The translations under genes and the position numbers were made by a program. The notes beneath the pieces were generated by a model. The model ran no database searches. It saw nothing but the letters and a program-made list of their open reading frames with translations, and was not told the DNA's origin. A stretch of DNA of 64,000 nt from Sympetrum striolatum (Eukaryota > Arthropoda > Insecta > Odonata > Libellulidae): NCBI GenBank assembly GCA_947579665.1, contig OX388349.1, forward strand, positions 23,034,459 through 23,098,458, read 5' to 3'. Positions 34,001-47,601 of the stretch are shown piece after piece (positions within the stretch are counted from its first letter, which is position 1; every line of letters begins with the position of its first letter).

Positions 34001-35154
34001 AGTTCTCTCACATGCCTCTTAGAGAACGCGTGACGTAACACCATTCTTGGGCGATTCTTAAAATCTTGGTATCTGTTTCTTTGAATTTACTAGCAGTACC
34101 TTATGGCAATGAGGATACATTAAATCAACCAAGTTTTCTATGACCGAAATTTCTTCAAAATATATTGAGTGATTTCATCAATCCATCAAAGTCCATTAAA
34201 ATTCTGTGTGTTGAATTTCAGTATATTCCAAGAAATATGCTAGGATTACATATCAGGTATCTGCAATTCACATCAGCATTTTGCTGTGCTTATTTCTGGT
34301 CCAAAAATTGAAGTTCTGTCCGCGGGGCTCGTTCCATTGCGAACTCCAGGTGGGATCCAACCGTCGCTAGGCAATCGATTCATTCGGATTCTAATCAACA
34401 ACCGCGGCGCTATTTTCACAATATTCGTAGACCTTGGAATTGAATGAGCCGAGGGAGCGTATGCGCGGACAGTGCGTTCGTTGGATCGATGCATTTCCGC
34501 GGTTAAGTCATATTCTCAAGTGACAGTGTGGAGGAAAGAATGGCGAAGTGCGTGGACAGTAAAGAGGGAGATAAAAGAGTGGAATGATGGAAAGTATGTC
34601 GGAGTAAAGTGGGTGGAAGAAGGGAGACGATGAAAGGCCCATTGGGGTGAATGGGGTGGAAAGGGCCCGTGGAAGTATGCGAGGCGAAGCGAAAAAATCC
34701 GCGTTGCAACTTTACTAAATAGGAGCGGGCCCAGAACGCTCCCTTGCTGCACATACGCAAGCACGTGGAGTATGCGCAAGAATGCGGAGTATCCTGCGTT
34801 TTTAATCGCTCTGTTTTCGTTTTAGTGGCTCACATTTATGTCTAAATACGCCTCTCTGTGCGGGAGAATTTTTGCGCAATATCCTGGCAACGTGGAGCGT
34901 CGGGTTCGAATCCTTGCGAGGAATGCGTTTGCGATTTGGTAGCGGAAAAATCGTTGTGTTCCGTGCTGTAGATGGCGAATTGCAGCTGGTTATTGGGAGT
35001 AGGTTGATTGTATCGTTTATGCGCAATCTTTTATGCTCATGTGAAACTGTTGAATCGTTATTGAAATCTATCTCAACAATTGCTTCAGGCGCGGATTTGT
35101 GATAGAGCATAACATATTGTACGAAATGATGGACAAATTTACCCGTGTATTTTA
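31087..35154. other. Unassigned sequence
   Basis: Mostly AT-rich. A GC-richer stretch lies at about 34290-35000, purine-rich on + at 34520-34700. A short protein-like segment near 32700 is discussed as a finding. No gene called. Confidence 0.5.
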
Positions 35155-35196
35155 TTTTGCACCATGGTTTCGACCCTTCACGTCATCATCAGGCCT
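35155..35196 (-). repeat. Hammerhead-like short motif, copy 2
   Basis: On the minus strand: CTGATGA, 17 nt containing a possible GAC/GTC stem, GAAA, and the palindrome ACCATGGT. Both copies share the flanking TTTATTTTGC-like sequence on +. It has the same defects as copy 1 (G after the palindrome, no stem I). Confidence 0.35.
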
Positions 35197-38100
35197 GGTA
35201 TTTCATAGTACGGGTAAGAAGATTGTATCATTTCATTATTTAGATGGATGATTAGCTTATTTTACGATTTATGAAACTATTGCGTACGTTTGACACTTCT
35301 GAGTAAAGTTTCTATTTAAATCACTCCGCAAATGACTTAGTTACATGAAGAATCATAAGATGATAATTAAAGACGTTTCATTTATAAGAGTACAACACGT
35401 ATTTAATAAATAATACTTGAAACTGAGGTATTATACGTTCACAAAATATTGAGCTACTTTCAACGTAAGGTTTTGTTTACTCTTACTCACTAAACAAAAT
35501 CTCATCTATCTGATAAGCTTACTATTCTACATAAATTATCATATCACCTTGTAGTAGTCATTTGGATTTGTTAAGGTTATGAAGAAACAGGTTGTAGCAT
35601 TAATCGAAAGGAGAACATTTCCAGTGTCAAATGTATCTGCATATTCAAAATTGTAATTTTAGTACTTACCTAAACTTTACTTGTAGATATATTTATTTCA
35701 TTCGTGAGAGAAAACTCATTTTCATCAAACCATAGCCTCAATCCCTATCTTGCATCGAAAGTTAGGATATTGATGACTTGCAATAATGTAATACGATCCC
35801 GATCAATGTCTTTAAAACAAAAGTAAAGTCCCATATTAATATCCAATTATTAATCGAAGCAGTTAACTTTCTAGATAAATTGAAATTCTCTTCCTTAAAG
35901 TCAGAACACACCACGATAAAATAAAATTAAGGATAATGGTTAGGCTATTAACTTACCAATCTCACTTATTGTGCTCTGCGTCTACCTTCCTAGAATTATC
36001 GACATCCATATATAACAGATTTTATTCAAATTTACATGAAATCCATGTACAGAAAGCTTCTAACCCAGCTGAATTTTCCCAAATTTGTAATCGCCACAAT
36101 TTCAGTTTTGGGGTTGGGCCCAAGAAGAACCAGGAAAAGAGTTGATTTTTTTTATCAAATTCCGAGTAAAAATTTGCCTTTCAGCAGGGCTTGTTTAGTT
36201 TTCCTTATTTCTTCAAAAGTAAGCATAACAGGGGAGCGTAAAATCCCTTCTAAATATATTCGCATGTTTATTCAAAAGCTCGAGGGGAAAGAATTTTGCT
36301 GCGTCGATTTTGCTTCCCGTGCCCGCGAGTAAAATGTTTAATTGTTTTCGTAAGTTTACACACATATAATTACTCGTAGAGTCATGTTATGATAAGCTCT
36401 GGAACGAACCAATCGTTGGTTCTAATTGACAAAATCAAGACCCGTTTCAAGTGTTTGTTTTGGTTCCACTTTATCCGGGTGCTTGAATAAAAAGTAAGCA
36501 ATGAGATTCCCGTTTAATATTTCAAACTCTGGCTGACCTATTTTGACATGGAAGAATTCCAAATATTCCCCGTGGCGATGACAGTGTACAAGCAATATTT
36601 GCGTGCCACTTGATTAAATTCTGAGGAAGGGCGATAAAAAATCTTAAGTCACTGTGGGGATTTATCAAGTCATTTTATTTTGATGGGATTTTTGCCGTTA
36701 TTTTTCTCCGTAACGTCAAGTACACTTTGCAATAATTTACTCCACTTTTCCTGCCTAAGGAAGTCTTGCGGAAGTGGTAGAAATGATTTCAGAAGATATT
36801 TATTTCTCTTAAGCGATAAACGATATTTGATGGAACGAAGGAAAATTTTGATGTTGAGTACTTAAGAATAAATTGAAGGCATATAACATTAAAATTAGGT
36901 AAAATTGAATGTAAATTGTATCCAATATCGTTCGATACCGTGTATATTTACTTGTATTACTTTAGTTCTCTTACTAAATTCGATTTGTTTTACAAAGGAA
37001 AGCTATTTTTGCTCTATTCTCCTTAGAGGTTGAATGATGTAAACCAAACAAAATGAATTGTATTATGAGCTGGGCATTAAAGCGGTACCGTACTGGAAAG
37101 GTTAAAATTCTTGAAGCAGAGCCAAATCCGGAAACCATTATTTTTTGAGCTAGCATTATCGGTTCGCTTTCTCATCTAGTGTGACAGTATTTGAATTTAA
37201 TAAATCCATGCAACGATGAATTGCGACTCACTTATTATAATGGCTGTAATCCTTTCATTATTTCTTATAGGTATACTTATGTATCTCATAACATTTTAGG
37301 CATAAGCAGTTGTATTCTTCTTGAAAATGGATTTTTAGAGATTTAATAAAAAAATTCTATCTGAGGGTCACTTGCATTATAAACCGTGCAGAGGGATTAT
37401 TTTATTGGAGTGGAAAAAACCTAAGGCTTTTATTCAGATGGATTACTATCAAAATTTTCGTTTATATTGAACCGGGGTTTAAACTCGAACCAAAAGTATT
37501 ATGATTCGACGCCCTGTATATGATAATTCTTTTAAATCGTAGTTGCAAGGCACCATTTCTGTTCATATGAATAAATGCCGTATTCCGAAAGGTTGCTTTA
37601 ATGCTACGATTGCTCCTCTAGACAGGCTGTTTCCGTGGAGGAGTCTCAGTTTTTGCAGATGAAAAGGAAGCACTTATCCAGCTACTTCGCAAAAATTAAC
37701 TTTATGATGCGATAAAAGTCAACTCATGAAGAAAACACCCTGGTATATTCATGACTAGACTAGTTTAGGACGAATACTGCAAGCCAGTGACCCTTATAGG
37801 TCAATAACCCTCAGATTATTAGCGATTTAAGCCAGAGTTAACAGCCGCGAGCTATGGGAACGCGGCAATATTTTAACGGCTAATAATGTATGAAATTATC
37901 ATCCTCAGTAGCAACTCCGTCCTCTCCTCTAACTCAAGGAAGATCGGCTCCTCCTTCGAAAAGCTGATAAGGAATTCCGTTTCGCCGATCAAAATTTTAT
38001 AAAACGGTGGAAGACGCCCTTAATTAACCCAAGACTCTACGGAGTCACCATCCGAGCACTTGATGAATCAGATTACTAACGACTTGCTCGGGAAAATAAC

Positions 38101-40417
38101 TCGCGGTCTGGAAGCATTACTCATTCTCAATCACGAAGTCTAATGCGTCTCTCCTTTGGAAAATACGTCGCTCAAGCACTTTGAATTAGGCGGAAGTGGC
38201 TGCTGAAGTCGTGGCACGATTTTCCGCTCCGAGCGATCGTAACTGAGTCGAATCTTTTCCAAGTGTTTTGAAAGTATTCGACGCTGATAAGGCGTAGAAA
38301 TAATAACCGTAGTTGTCTTTTCGTCGGCTATCGGATTTCGGTGAGATTCTCCTCCTGCGAAGGATTTTTACGGTGGCGACCTCAGGTCCGAAGGATAAGA
38401 GCATTCCAGAAAATCGCTGAGCCAATGGAAAACCGCTGGAAAGAGTAGCGCCCGATGTTCTTATGTAATGGGTTAGACCACGGAAATGTTCAAAGAGGCC
38501 AACTTTTTAGGAATAAATCAGTTGTATTCTACCTGAAAAGGAACGCATTTCTATTTAGGATGCTGGTGTTGACTAAGGGGTACCTTCAAATAGGCCATTT
38601 TCGGGAATTTATCCATTTGTTGCTTTTTGAAAATCAACGTATTTCCAGAAGAAATTTTAATCTTAAATGTCAGAATTACAGAAAGCTTTCAAATGTCAAT
38701 TAGCTTAGTTATATCCGATACTGAAATATCGCCATATATAACGTATCTCTCAATATATTTTACTGTCTCTGTTGTTCTTCACGAGCCTCTCTTTAGAAAT
38801 ATTTGATTCGTTAGCTCCTTATATCTCTAATCATAAAAAAGGGAATGAAATTCCAATATTCGCGCTTATATTTTATAGCTGTTGATTACAGTGACGCGTA
38901 GAAAATGTTAACTACAGTGCAGTAAATTATTTGTGTTACACATTTTATACTCCCTGACCTCCATCGTTTCTCATATGTCTGATATACTTGATGGTTTCAG
39001 CACAAATAAGTGGTAACACAGAGAAGGTAAATTCAGTGCCAGAAACTACTGGACGAACATGATGCATATCATGATGGATAAGAAATTCTATATCAGAGAT
39101 AGGGAATCTTTTTTACATCGGAAGCCGATATTTAACATTCTCATGAGAAAGACCTCATGTAACAAGCCAATATTGTGCTACTTGTTTCTTACATTCATAT
39201 AATTTAACATCGAAATTTTATTTGGGGAAACAAAATTTTTGGTTGAGTAAAATAACAGAACTTTTTGCTTTATTTGTTCATTTAGCGTCATTGGCAAGGT
39301 CAGAAAACAAAAATATTTAAATGTTAGTTACCCGGATCCTTCTGTTGTTTCCGGGATCGATTGCGAAGCGGTGCGGAATGCTGACGGAGATGAGTTTGGG
39401 AATTTCTTAAACCTCTAATGGGAGTATTTGTTTCGTGAAGTGACTAAAAGACTAGAAAGAGCTAAAACACAATGAAGGCCTTAAAAGACCACATTTAGCC
39501 AGAATGCCGCAAGTTTTTCATCTCTATTATATGTGTCGCCAAGCCAGGAGGAAGATATTTTCAAAACTCACTTAGTAACTATAAAATAGAATTGTGAGAG
39601 ACTTAAGAATATTACGCGGGAGTATACTTTGCGCAGTCTTACCCTCGTGAATATTTTTTGTGGGTTAAGCATTCTTTAAGAAAATTCCTCTTCCAGATGA
39701 ATCCTCGAGTATAGATTCTCGAGATAATTCCCGAAATCGTCGAGCTTCCGTCACTTGGGAATCGATTTACTTTATCGCGTAACAAGAGAAATTTAAAATG
39801 CTCTCTCCGTCGGAACTTTGGATAAAAGCTGAGGGGAGCAAAGAAGGGAATGATAAAATCGTAGTGGGCACGCGATTGAATGTGACGTTGGAGATTGAAG
39901 ATATGGGCGGAATGGCACAGTGGAAGAGGTGCATGATGGGAAGGAGTGGATGGCAATGGCTTGAGAGATGGCTTTGGGAAGTAAAGGGAGGTAAAAATGC
40001 TCTCAGGGAGAAAATAAGGAAGATGGAAGTGCTTTAAAGTGAGCACCAATCAAGATTTGCGTTTTCTGACAAGGACGCGAGAGTAGATCAAGGACGTCCC
40101 ACTAAATGGAATTTGACAAATCTCACCAAGGCCAAATAATTCTAGTAATAATCACATTTTACTTGTCTAGAATTTTCCTGGTGGTTTTTCTCGATGAATT
40201 ATCCCGGCTAGGAATATTTGTTTCAAATATTAACACTGCCTTTGATATCAATGAGTTCAATTTGTAGTATATTATTGTGTATTGAATAATTTTCTGTTTT
40301 TAATTAGTTTGTCATTGTATAATACTTTTAGTTGGTTATGCAATCCATTATTCTCTTCCTTGAAGAAGTGCGACTCTATTGGGACGGAATTGGGGCTAGG
40401 GAGTTTCTTCCTAGATG
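35197..40417. other. Unassigned sequence with islands
   Basis: AT-rich with GC-richer patches at about 37900-38450 and 39700-40050. Frames up to 136 codons (40049 to 39639, minus) are opposed by frames on the other strand and show no recognisable domain. Confidence 0.5.
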
Positions 40418-40497
40418 TACAGTCCTGGCCAAAATTAACGCAGCACCAGCCGTAAGGATCGCTAGGGAGGTGCTGCGTTACTTTGGCCAAGAAAGTA
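40418..40497 (-). mobile_element. Snap-back mini-MITE, copy 2 (76 bp plus TA duplication)
   Basis: The element at 40420-40495 is flanked by TA on both sides. Its left terminus CAGTCCTGGCCAAAATTAAC pairs with the right CTTTGGCCAAGAAAG, allowing some mismatches. The loop (GTAAGGATCGCTAGGGAGG) is the reverse complement of that in copy 1 at 3.05 kb, so this is the same element in opposite orientation. Confidence 0.88.
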
Positions 40498-41389
40498 CCT
40501 AATAAGGTAGTTATTGGTCATATAGAGAACTTTAAAAGAACGTGATGGTTAGAAAAGGTGCGAAGAATAAAACTAGATTCAGCGGATTTATAATTCTAAG
40601 TTTGCACCTAGGGAAAGATACGGAATGGCAGGAAAAAAAGCCAAAACAAGGAGGTCGTGAAAACCTTCTGGTAGTAAACTAACTTTTAAGGGGAAAGAAG
40701 GTTACTCCGATCTGAAAGGCAAACAGAACTATCTACAAATGATACTACAAACGTAAACAGAAATAGGTAATATTTACTAAAAATTCCATTCTTAAACGAA
40801 AGATTTTATCACCTAATCATGAAAGAGAAAGGTAATTTATTGTGTTCGCATTGTCACTGATGCAAAAAAATATCAGCAATTATATTATTCAATTTAAGAC
40901 TCCTAAAATCAACATCATATACAAGAATAATATTTTCTATAAAATTAATTGATAAAAGTATTTTATCTAATTGATTACAATTTCTGAAAATTCCCCGTTC
41001 AATAGATTTATTGAATGAAATAACAATTGTACTAATTTTTACTGTTGGAATATATAAGATTTAATATAAGAACCGTTTACACAAGTATTATTCAAAGCAA
41101 ATGGATACTTTATATTTTAAATCCTGCGTTCTAACCGATTAACTAATATTGCTAATTTTCGGGTTGATATGGATTTCATCTTTATTTTTAAGTTGTTTGT
41201 TTTTATATTTCTGCTACAAAAATTAAACATCATAACTTTTTCAAGAAATATTTTTACATTTAATTTCTGTTTTTTTTTGTAAAGTAATTAATATTAAGTG
41301 AATTAGTAATAAGAGCAGATTGGGTGACAGTTTCCGGTTTTATCTCAGTTTTCTCGGTTTCACTTAGGCACAACTAACATGAATTCCGG
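40498..41389. other. Unassigned AT-rich sequence
   Basis: Very AT-rich from 40750. No gene or repeat recognised. Confidence 0.5.
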
Positions 41390-42450
41390 TCTCGGTTTTC
41401 GATGCGGTTCGATACCGTGGTCATCAATCGCAGATTAATCAATTCGATATCCGTCAACCGAAGGATGCTGTGAGAGTGCATACGGAGGAGAGGATCATCG
41501 AGAGACCCAAAGTTGCCACCGGTGAAATAGTGCCTCAAGATCCGTTCGAGAGATTAGCCATGATTTAATTAGGCTCCCCTTTTATGTCGCGACACATTTT
41601 TCAAGTCGCGGATCAACGCGGATTTGTCGGGACGGTGACCCGAAAAATAGAACGCACTCCAAGTGACCTCATCGATAACGAAGTGGGTTCGAATCAGGTC
41701 GGTGTCGGGACCAAACTCTGTCCGAATCACGCGGTTCACGAATATCTCCATAACACACGGTTTGATTCGTCCCCGCAGACGAGCTTCATCGCGAAAAAAA
41801 ATGTAAACGCGTTCAACAAATCACCATAATTTCGCCGGTCGATTTGCCCAAAAATATTCCCACCCAAGTTTCTGTTTATTGTCCGTGGAACCTGAGGAGC
41901 TTGATTGGGTCCGATTCATTTCCATGCTTCGATTTCGCGGATATGCAAAAAGTTGCGGGAATTGGGAAATTTGGTCGGAAAAAAATATTTTCCCCCGGTA
42001 AACAGATGTCGGCGGAAAATGACATTGAGCAAAATGTCAACATTTAAAATCGATAATTTGCGCGAGCAACCCGGAAAAAGTAAAAGCACTCGCGTAATCT
42101 GGTTACGCAGCCAAATTCCGTTCATTATTACCCTCGCAATCCCGCGCTTCGGCTTTCCCTTTTTGTTTGACGTAATATTTTTACATAAATGAAATCGCCC
42201 CCGATTTTATTCGCAAATTTTTCCGCCATCAGGGTAAACACCGCTCGCGCTTCAAAGGGGCGCAAAAAATAAGAGCGCTTTATTTGCGAAGCATAAAATT
42301 AAATGGGACCGTTAATCATATTTGAGAAGTAATCGCGATTCCAGATAATTCCGCGACGTAATTTACTCTTGGAATTTACTCGGCACTGTATTTCGGCGGA
42401 ATTGGGAGCAAATCAAATCATCTATAATCGTTTCTCAAGTTTAAAACTCC
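41390..42450. other. GC-richer island of about 1 kb
   Basis: Rises sharply out of AT-rich flanks, with frequent CG steps and ATTA/CGAT-like motifs. Frames of 60-95 codons overlap on both strands (for example 41584-41829 + and 41751-41569 -), so coding is not shown. It is the longest uninterrupted island in the centre of the window and a plausible regulatory or exon-bearing segment. Confidence 0.45.
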
Positions 42451-45400
42451 GGAATTATCCATCCCCGGAGGCAATTATGATTTGTTAACCTGGTATTACA
42501 TTTCCAGACTTTTGAATGAATGATCGTGTACTGGTTAGTCAACGGGGAAATACGTGAATAAAGTGCGAAGTTGTTCTTTTATTCTTTTACCGGAAAACCC
42601 AATTTTTATGCTCTTCGTAAATTAATCATGTATTCCACATCACTTTATCCCAGTAAATAACGATGGAATACACCCCGAGCTTAAATCGCATTTTTTTTAA
42701 TACACATCAACCCATCTACTCTATTTCGATTTAAAAATATGCATCCGCCTCGTTAATTTCCTCAATACGGTCATTTTAAACGTCAATTCCCTAATTGAGA
42801 TGCTAGTAAACGTTTTGATTACTTTATCGTATGCTCGAAATAGATACTTAATTCTCAATTTAGCTGCTGTTGTGTTCGTATTTTCGTTTTCGTGCAAAAA
42901 ATGGGAGCAATCTTTGACATCGGAAATGATGAACGGTTTAAAATAAAATCTAATGTTGCTAGAGGAAAAAGAACGTTGATAAAATATCGGAAACCAATAT
43001 TGAATTTTGCGCCTCGTTTAATTATTCATTATCGAGCAAGTCTTATGATGCGTATTACTCGTTCTTCATGTTCAGGGAAGAGAGAGATGTTTTGAGTCCT
43101 TGTCACATACATACTTTTATGAAATATTGGGAAATAATTCCGGCTATTACTGGATTAAGTTTTAAATTTCAAGGAACCTCAATTACATAACAAATTAATG
43201 CAAACTTTTTACTCAAGAACTATAAGAAATTTGTAAAAACTCGAATTCAAGGAAAAGCAAAATTCTTTGAACGAAACTTTTTTAGTGAGCGAATTGTTAT
43301 CATTAGTGAATGTAGGACATACATTTTGATATTTTTGAGGAACCAATGAATTTCCTGAATCCCTGTTAACATATATTATCAGTTTCAGGGAATAGAGACG
43401 ATCGACCTTAGTATGAAGTCGTTTTGTAAAAAGTTTTAATGTAACTGATTTTGCTTCTCTCTCTCTTTTTCCAAATCTAAAATGTTTACGTTATAAAGTC
43501 CATAAAACTAATTTAGTCCATGAATTTTAAAAACTTATTTTCATATTTTTAATTTAATTATAATTTAAAATTCTTTTAAATATATTACTATGTTTTGTTA
43601 GAATTTCCTAATTATATGTTATGTTTGAATTATCGAGGCGTTAAACTAATTTTTAAAATGCTCTGCAATTTATAAGTCATAGGATGATATGACATTTCTT
43701 CATGCATTCGTATTTACTTAATCGGTGATGATACTAAGTAAATCATATTATTTTATAAGTGTAATAAAATAACGATGATAGGCATTAAGAGGATCTTGCG
43801 AAGCAAATATTCCATCATTATTTATACTAATATCTTCTAACTTTCAAGACGTTGATTCACTGTGCAAATATCGATATCACAAATGTATTTGTGTTTTCTC
43901 TATTCGTATTTATTAATTAAAACATCAGCATCTACTAATTGGATGTGAATCAATGTTTGGACATAGGTATGAAATGCTTCTTAAGTAAACAGATAGAAAA
44001 TCCTTCATTTCTAAAACATTGATTACGATATCCAAGCATTTCATTATCTCTTAATCGGAAATAATGACGTAAAAATCGCTTGATAGGGATTTGTTTACTC
44101 TAAATCTTTCATTGGAATTTGATGTGGTAGGTTACAACTTCGCAATCGTCACCATTTGTTTGATTTGGTCTCATTTCACTGCTATACGTGGATGCACTAA
44201 CTCTGTGACTGATGCTGGAAATAGATCAAGAGAAGCTATTAATCTAATTAATTTAATTAGGTTTGCTCTACTTCAATGAGCTGCCTAAGATCGCCGATTT
44301 CGATTAAAGTTGCGGAAGATCGGTTTTGATATCCTCCTATCCTCCTAAAATGAAACTATGTTGAAGCGAATTCAAGTTATCTTTCTGAGTGATTACAGTA
44401 TTAAACCGTTTCGCGCAGTGTATGAATGGGGCGATAACCCGTTTAGTGTGCGGTGTAATCAATTTATATAATAATACTTAAATTACGGAGCGACACAGCA
44501 GTGATAGTTTCCAACATATTTCTCATCTTAAGAAAAATATTCACACTTATATATACTAATACAATTGCTAAAATGTATTATATTAATAAAAAATTACATA
44601 ACATATTGCGCTACGGACAGGTTATATTATAATTTTTTTAAAGGAAATCTAAAATTTTGTATTTTAAAATCATTCCTTTCAGACAACACAAATTGCTAGA
44701 AACTAACGAAAAGAAATAAATAAATGAGACTTTTACCCGTACCACAAGAATACGCTACCACGCAAGAAAGTGCTTAGTTTTTCGAAAGTTTTTAAAACAT
44801 CAGATCTTTTGGGGGTGAAAATTTAATTACTTGAAGCCGTTCGTCACTAAAATTCATTTTAACTTTCAGTAATTAAAGTTAGTTTTATGCTATGAGATAA
44901 TTCCCATTTTTCATATGAAGGCAAATTCGCTAATGATAGCAATATCAATGAGTTTGGCGTCAATTAAGTGACAGTATAAAGTGGTGTGTTTGTAGTATTA
45001 ATGATCTATTAGTATTCTATCAGTACTAGTGATTGTAGGTTCCAATCACTAATATCATAGCGTTAAGGGATGTTATTTTTGAATTCCGTGAACGAAAACG
45101 TATAAAGCGTCTTATCGTGAAAAATTTACTTAGATTCCTCGCTCGTCCCCTCTCCCCTCCAATTAAAAGGGATTACTTCATTTCAATATAATTCTGATCT
45201 TGCGTTGTCTCCTCAAGAGTTTCGATGAATAATTATAACATCGACGGAGGCTGTGAAGGACACTCAGTGAGGGATTTACGAGAATTAGACGTACGTTTCT
45301 TCAAATCACGGCATTCCTTCCGTAAGCTCTCGCGGAATTTCAGCCCGAACGCGGGTCTTAATACTCCCTTCTTAGCTTCCCTCGAAATTGCAAGAGGCTT

Positions 45401-45622
45401 TCCCATCCTAATCGTTTCTTAAACTTCCTCTCCCGCCAATAATTTCCAACCGTTCGCATCTGAAACCGTCCGATCTCTTCCCAAGCTGCTCTCGATCCTT
45501 GAATTGTCTCATTCTTCCATATCATTGTCCTTCTTCCAGATTACGCGGAGGAAGAGGCGGTCTTAAGCCCAGTCTCGCCGAAACGTGATCAATCTGTAGA
45601 GAATCGATACCTGTCTGTTGTC
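42451..45622. other. Unassigned AT-rich sequence
   Basis: No gene recognised. 45100-45600 is moderately GC-richer. Confidence 0.5.
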
Positions 45623-45946
45623 ATGTCCCAATTTACATTCCAAAATTTTGGAGTATGTTATTTTTCAGTTAGATCCGATAGGCAAACAGATTATTTTCTA
45701 ATTGGATGCGCCGATATCATTGTCTCATTTTCTGTAGAAGATTTTGATCGCCGTAATAATTTTGATAACCTTAATAAATTTACAAGTGGGATACCTATTC
45801 TTTTAGTTTTTACTATATTTTGTGCGCAGACAGATTATTTGCTGAGGGTGAAGCCATTTGGGTGTGCCGATATCATTGCTTTACTTTCTGTGGAAGATAT
45901 TGATCGCGGTAACAATTTTGATAACGTAAATAAAACTAAAAATTAA
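45623..45946 (+). CDS. Hypothetical 107-residue frame with internal repeat
   Basis: The frame runs from ATG 45623 to TAA 45944-45946. It contains two copies of a motif set exactly 144 nt (48 codons) apart: TDYFLIGCADIIVSFSVEDF then DRRNNFDNLNK, and TDYLL then GCADIIALLSVEDIDRGNNF and DNVNK. The second copy has a four-residue insertion, so the reading frame survived the length change. The stop overlaps AATAAA (45945-45950). No signal peptide or known domain is seen. It may be a small gene, a fragment of a repeat protein, or a tandem duplication that is open by chance. Confidence 0.28.
   Translation: MSQFTFQNFGVCYFSVRSDRQTDYFLIGCADIIVSFSVEDFDRRNNFDNLNKFTSGIPILLVFTIFCAQTDYLLRVKPFGCADIIALLSVEDIDRGNNFDNVNKTKN
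45687..45942 (+). repeat. Tandem duplication, period 144 bp
   Basis: Units begin CAGATTATTT at 45687 and 45831. They share GCCGATATCATTG, TCTGT.GAAGAT and AATTTTGATAAC. Confidence 0.85.
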
Positions 45947-45950
45947 TAAA

Positions 45951-47302
45951 GTTTTTCAGTTTTAAGATTTTAATATCTTTGGTGCAGTATTTATTATGTA
46001 GTTGTTCTTCTCATTCAGTCTTTTTACAGTAATTTCTTTTAATGATTCATATCTCATATTATAAACGTATTAAAAATCTATTGATATAAAAAAATTAAAT
46101 TTAGATGTTTTAATAACGTGTAAATTCTATTAATTTATTCTATTATTAATTGTATTATTAATAGCTATCAGTCAATCAACTCACTAAAGTTGGAAGTACT
46201 TATAGCATAATATTTAGAAGCAATTATATTTTTTTCGTGACATAAGACGAAATGAAAGAAATCCTTCTTAATTCATATTTACGAAACATTAGGATGAAGA
46301 AAATAAGATAAAGTAGTTAAATTTGTAATCAGCCATTATTAGTCATCTACATGTAGTTACTAAAATTTAGGAGCCACGCCGGAGTGATATATTTCTGCAC
46401 AACCTCTCATTAGCATTTTAATTAATGAATTTGAACCATCAAATTACACCAATTAATTTATCTAAAAATTCATGAATGAATCTCCTTGGATCGAAAATAG
46501 ACTTCCAATTTCCTTGGTGACCTCTTTTAGGTAAAGAGAAATTAACGTCTTCTCCATCAAACGCACTTTACCACCCTAATGACAGTCATGTAGGTCACTC
46601 GAAATTTTTAACTAGGCGCACTTTTTCCCGAAGAATTCAACGAGCTATTTTTACGCGACGACGTCTACCAGACCGAAAAACTCGAGGAAAAATGTGAAAT
46701 ACGACTAAAATGAATAACAGGGGAGGTTTCCATCCTCGCTTTTCGAAAATGGCCTCAATATGTTGCCCAATAATGAGTAATCAGCTCCAGTGAAAATTCG
46801 CTCCCACGTTTCCGAGGACGCATCCTTTTTATATTCAGTGCAGGCCTCCTTCGGCACCCGTGCACGGATGCACCAAAAGGTGCCGAATTATTACCCAACC
46901 CTTTGAATCTCGCGATTTCACTCCGCCGCTTTTTATCTCCCGGGAACATTACATCAGCGAATTTCCCCCATTCAAATTCTCCTCCCAAGCAACCTCCTTT
47001 TTCATTACTCAAGGGTATATAGGTCATAACACGCATCGCCTTTCGAAATCACGTAAAGTATCAGCCTCCCAATTAACCGGAAAGAAGGTACACCAGACTC
47101 TCGCTACCCCGGTATAATCCGGCTTCTCAGTATTGCGGCAACCTTTCCTGACGTAAGAGAGAACCATGAAGGAACGTAACGAGTGCATGTGTGGAAGATA
47201 AATTAGAATTGGTGCAAATGCAGAAGAGAAGGGTTCTTTTAAGACCAGTAGACGATTGCTATATTTATATATAATAGCGAAAACATATATTAAATCAATA
47301 AA
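45951..47302. other. Unassigned; GC-richer right half
   Basis: 46550-47150 is GC-richer with overlapping frames on both strands (47036 to 46755 - and 46860-47117 +). No domain recognised. Confidence 0.45.
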
Positions 47303-47393
47303 ACCTGAATTGCTTCTCTAATGAAAGTAATAAGTAATCTTCCGGCTACATACTACATTATTAATACAAGCATTAACCTTAAAACAACCTGCC
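47303..47393 (+). repeat. 91-bp direct repeat left of SINE
   Basis: Matches 47602-47692; both contain CTTCCGGCTACATACTACAT and GCATTAACCTTAA or GCCTTAACCTTAA. Confidence 0.9.
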
Positions 47394-47601
47394 TTGGTGG
47401 CCAAATAGGTAGCATTCCATCTATCTATCGCTCCCACCCCAAAGTCCCGGATTCGAATCCCGGCTGATCGGACTTCTCCGATCAGGGAATGGTTGTGTTT
47501 GTCTGTTGTTGCTGTCGCCTCGGTGAAGCACCTCCTGACAAGTTCGTTAGACAGCTTAGGAGGACTTCACCGATAAAGGGTAACAGAAGCTAGGAAAAAA
47601 A
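47394..47601 (+). repeat. tRNA-derived SINE, copy 2
   Basis: Box A TGGCCAAATAGG (47398-47409) and box B GGATTCGAATCC (47449-47460) are 51 bp apart. A perfect 9-bp stem-loop (CTGATCGGA/TCCGATCAG, 47464-47485) follows directly. Further on are TGGTTGTGTTTGTCTGTTG and a 15-bp hairpin (47521-47572). It shares head, stem-loop and TGGTTGT body with the copy at 17.4 kb. Confidence 0.8.
47521..47572. repeat. Long hairpin in SINE 3' part
   Basis: CGGTGAAGCACCTCCT (47521-47536) pairs with AGGAGGACTTCACCG (47558-47572) with one bulge. It may shape the SINE transcript. Confidence 0.85.

Noticed and set aside
34880..34920. Box-B-like GGGTTCGAATCC
   Set aside because: No convincing box A and no tRNA fold.
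37495..37522. GCCCTGTATA, a typical right end of Tc1-like elements
   Set aside because: No matching left terminus found upstream.
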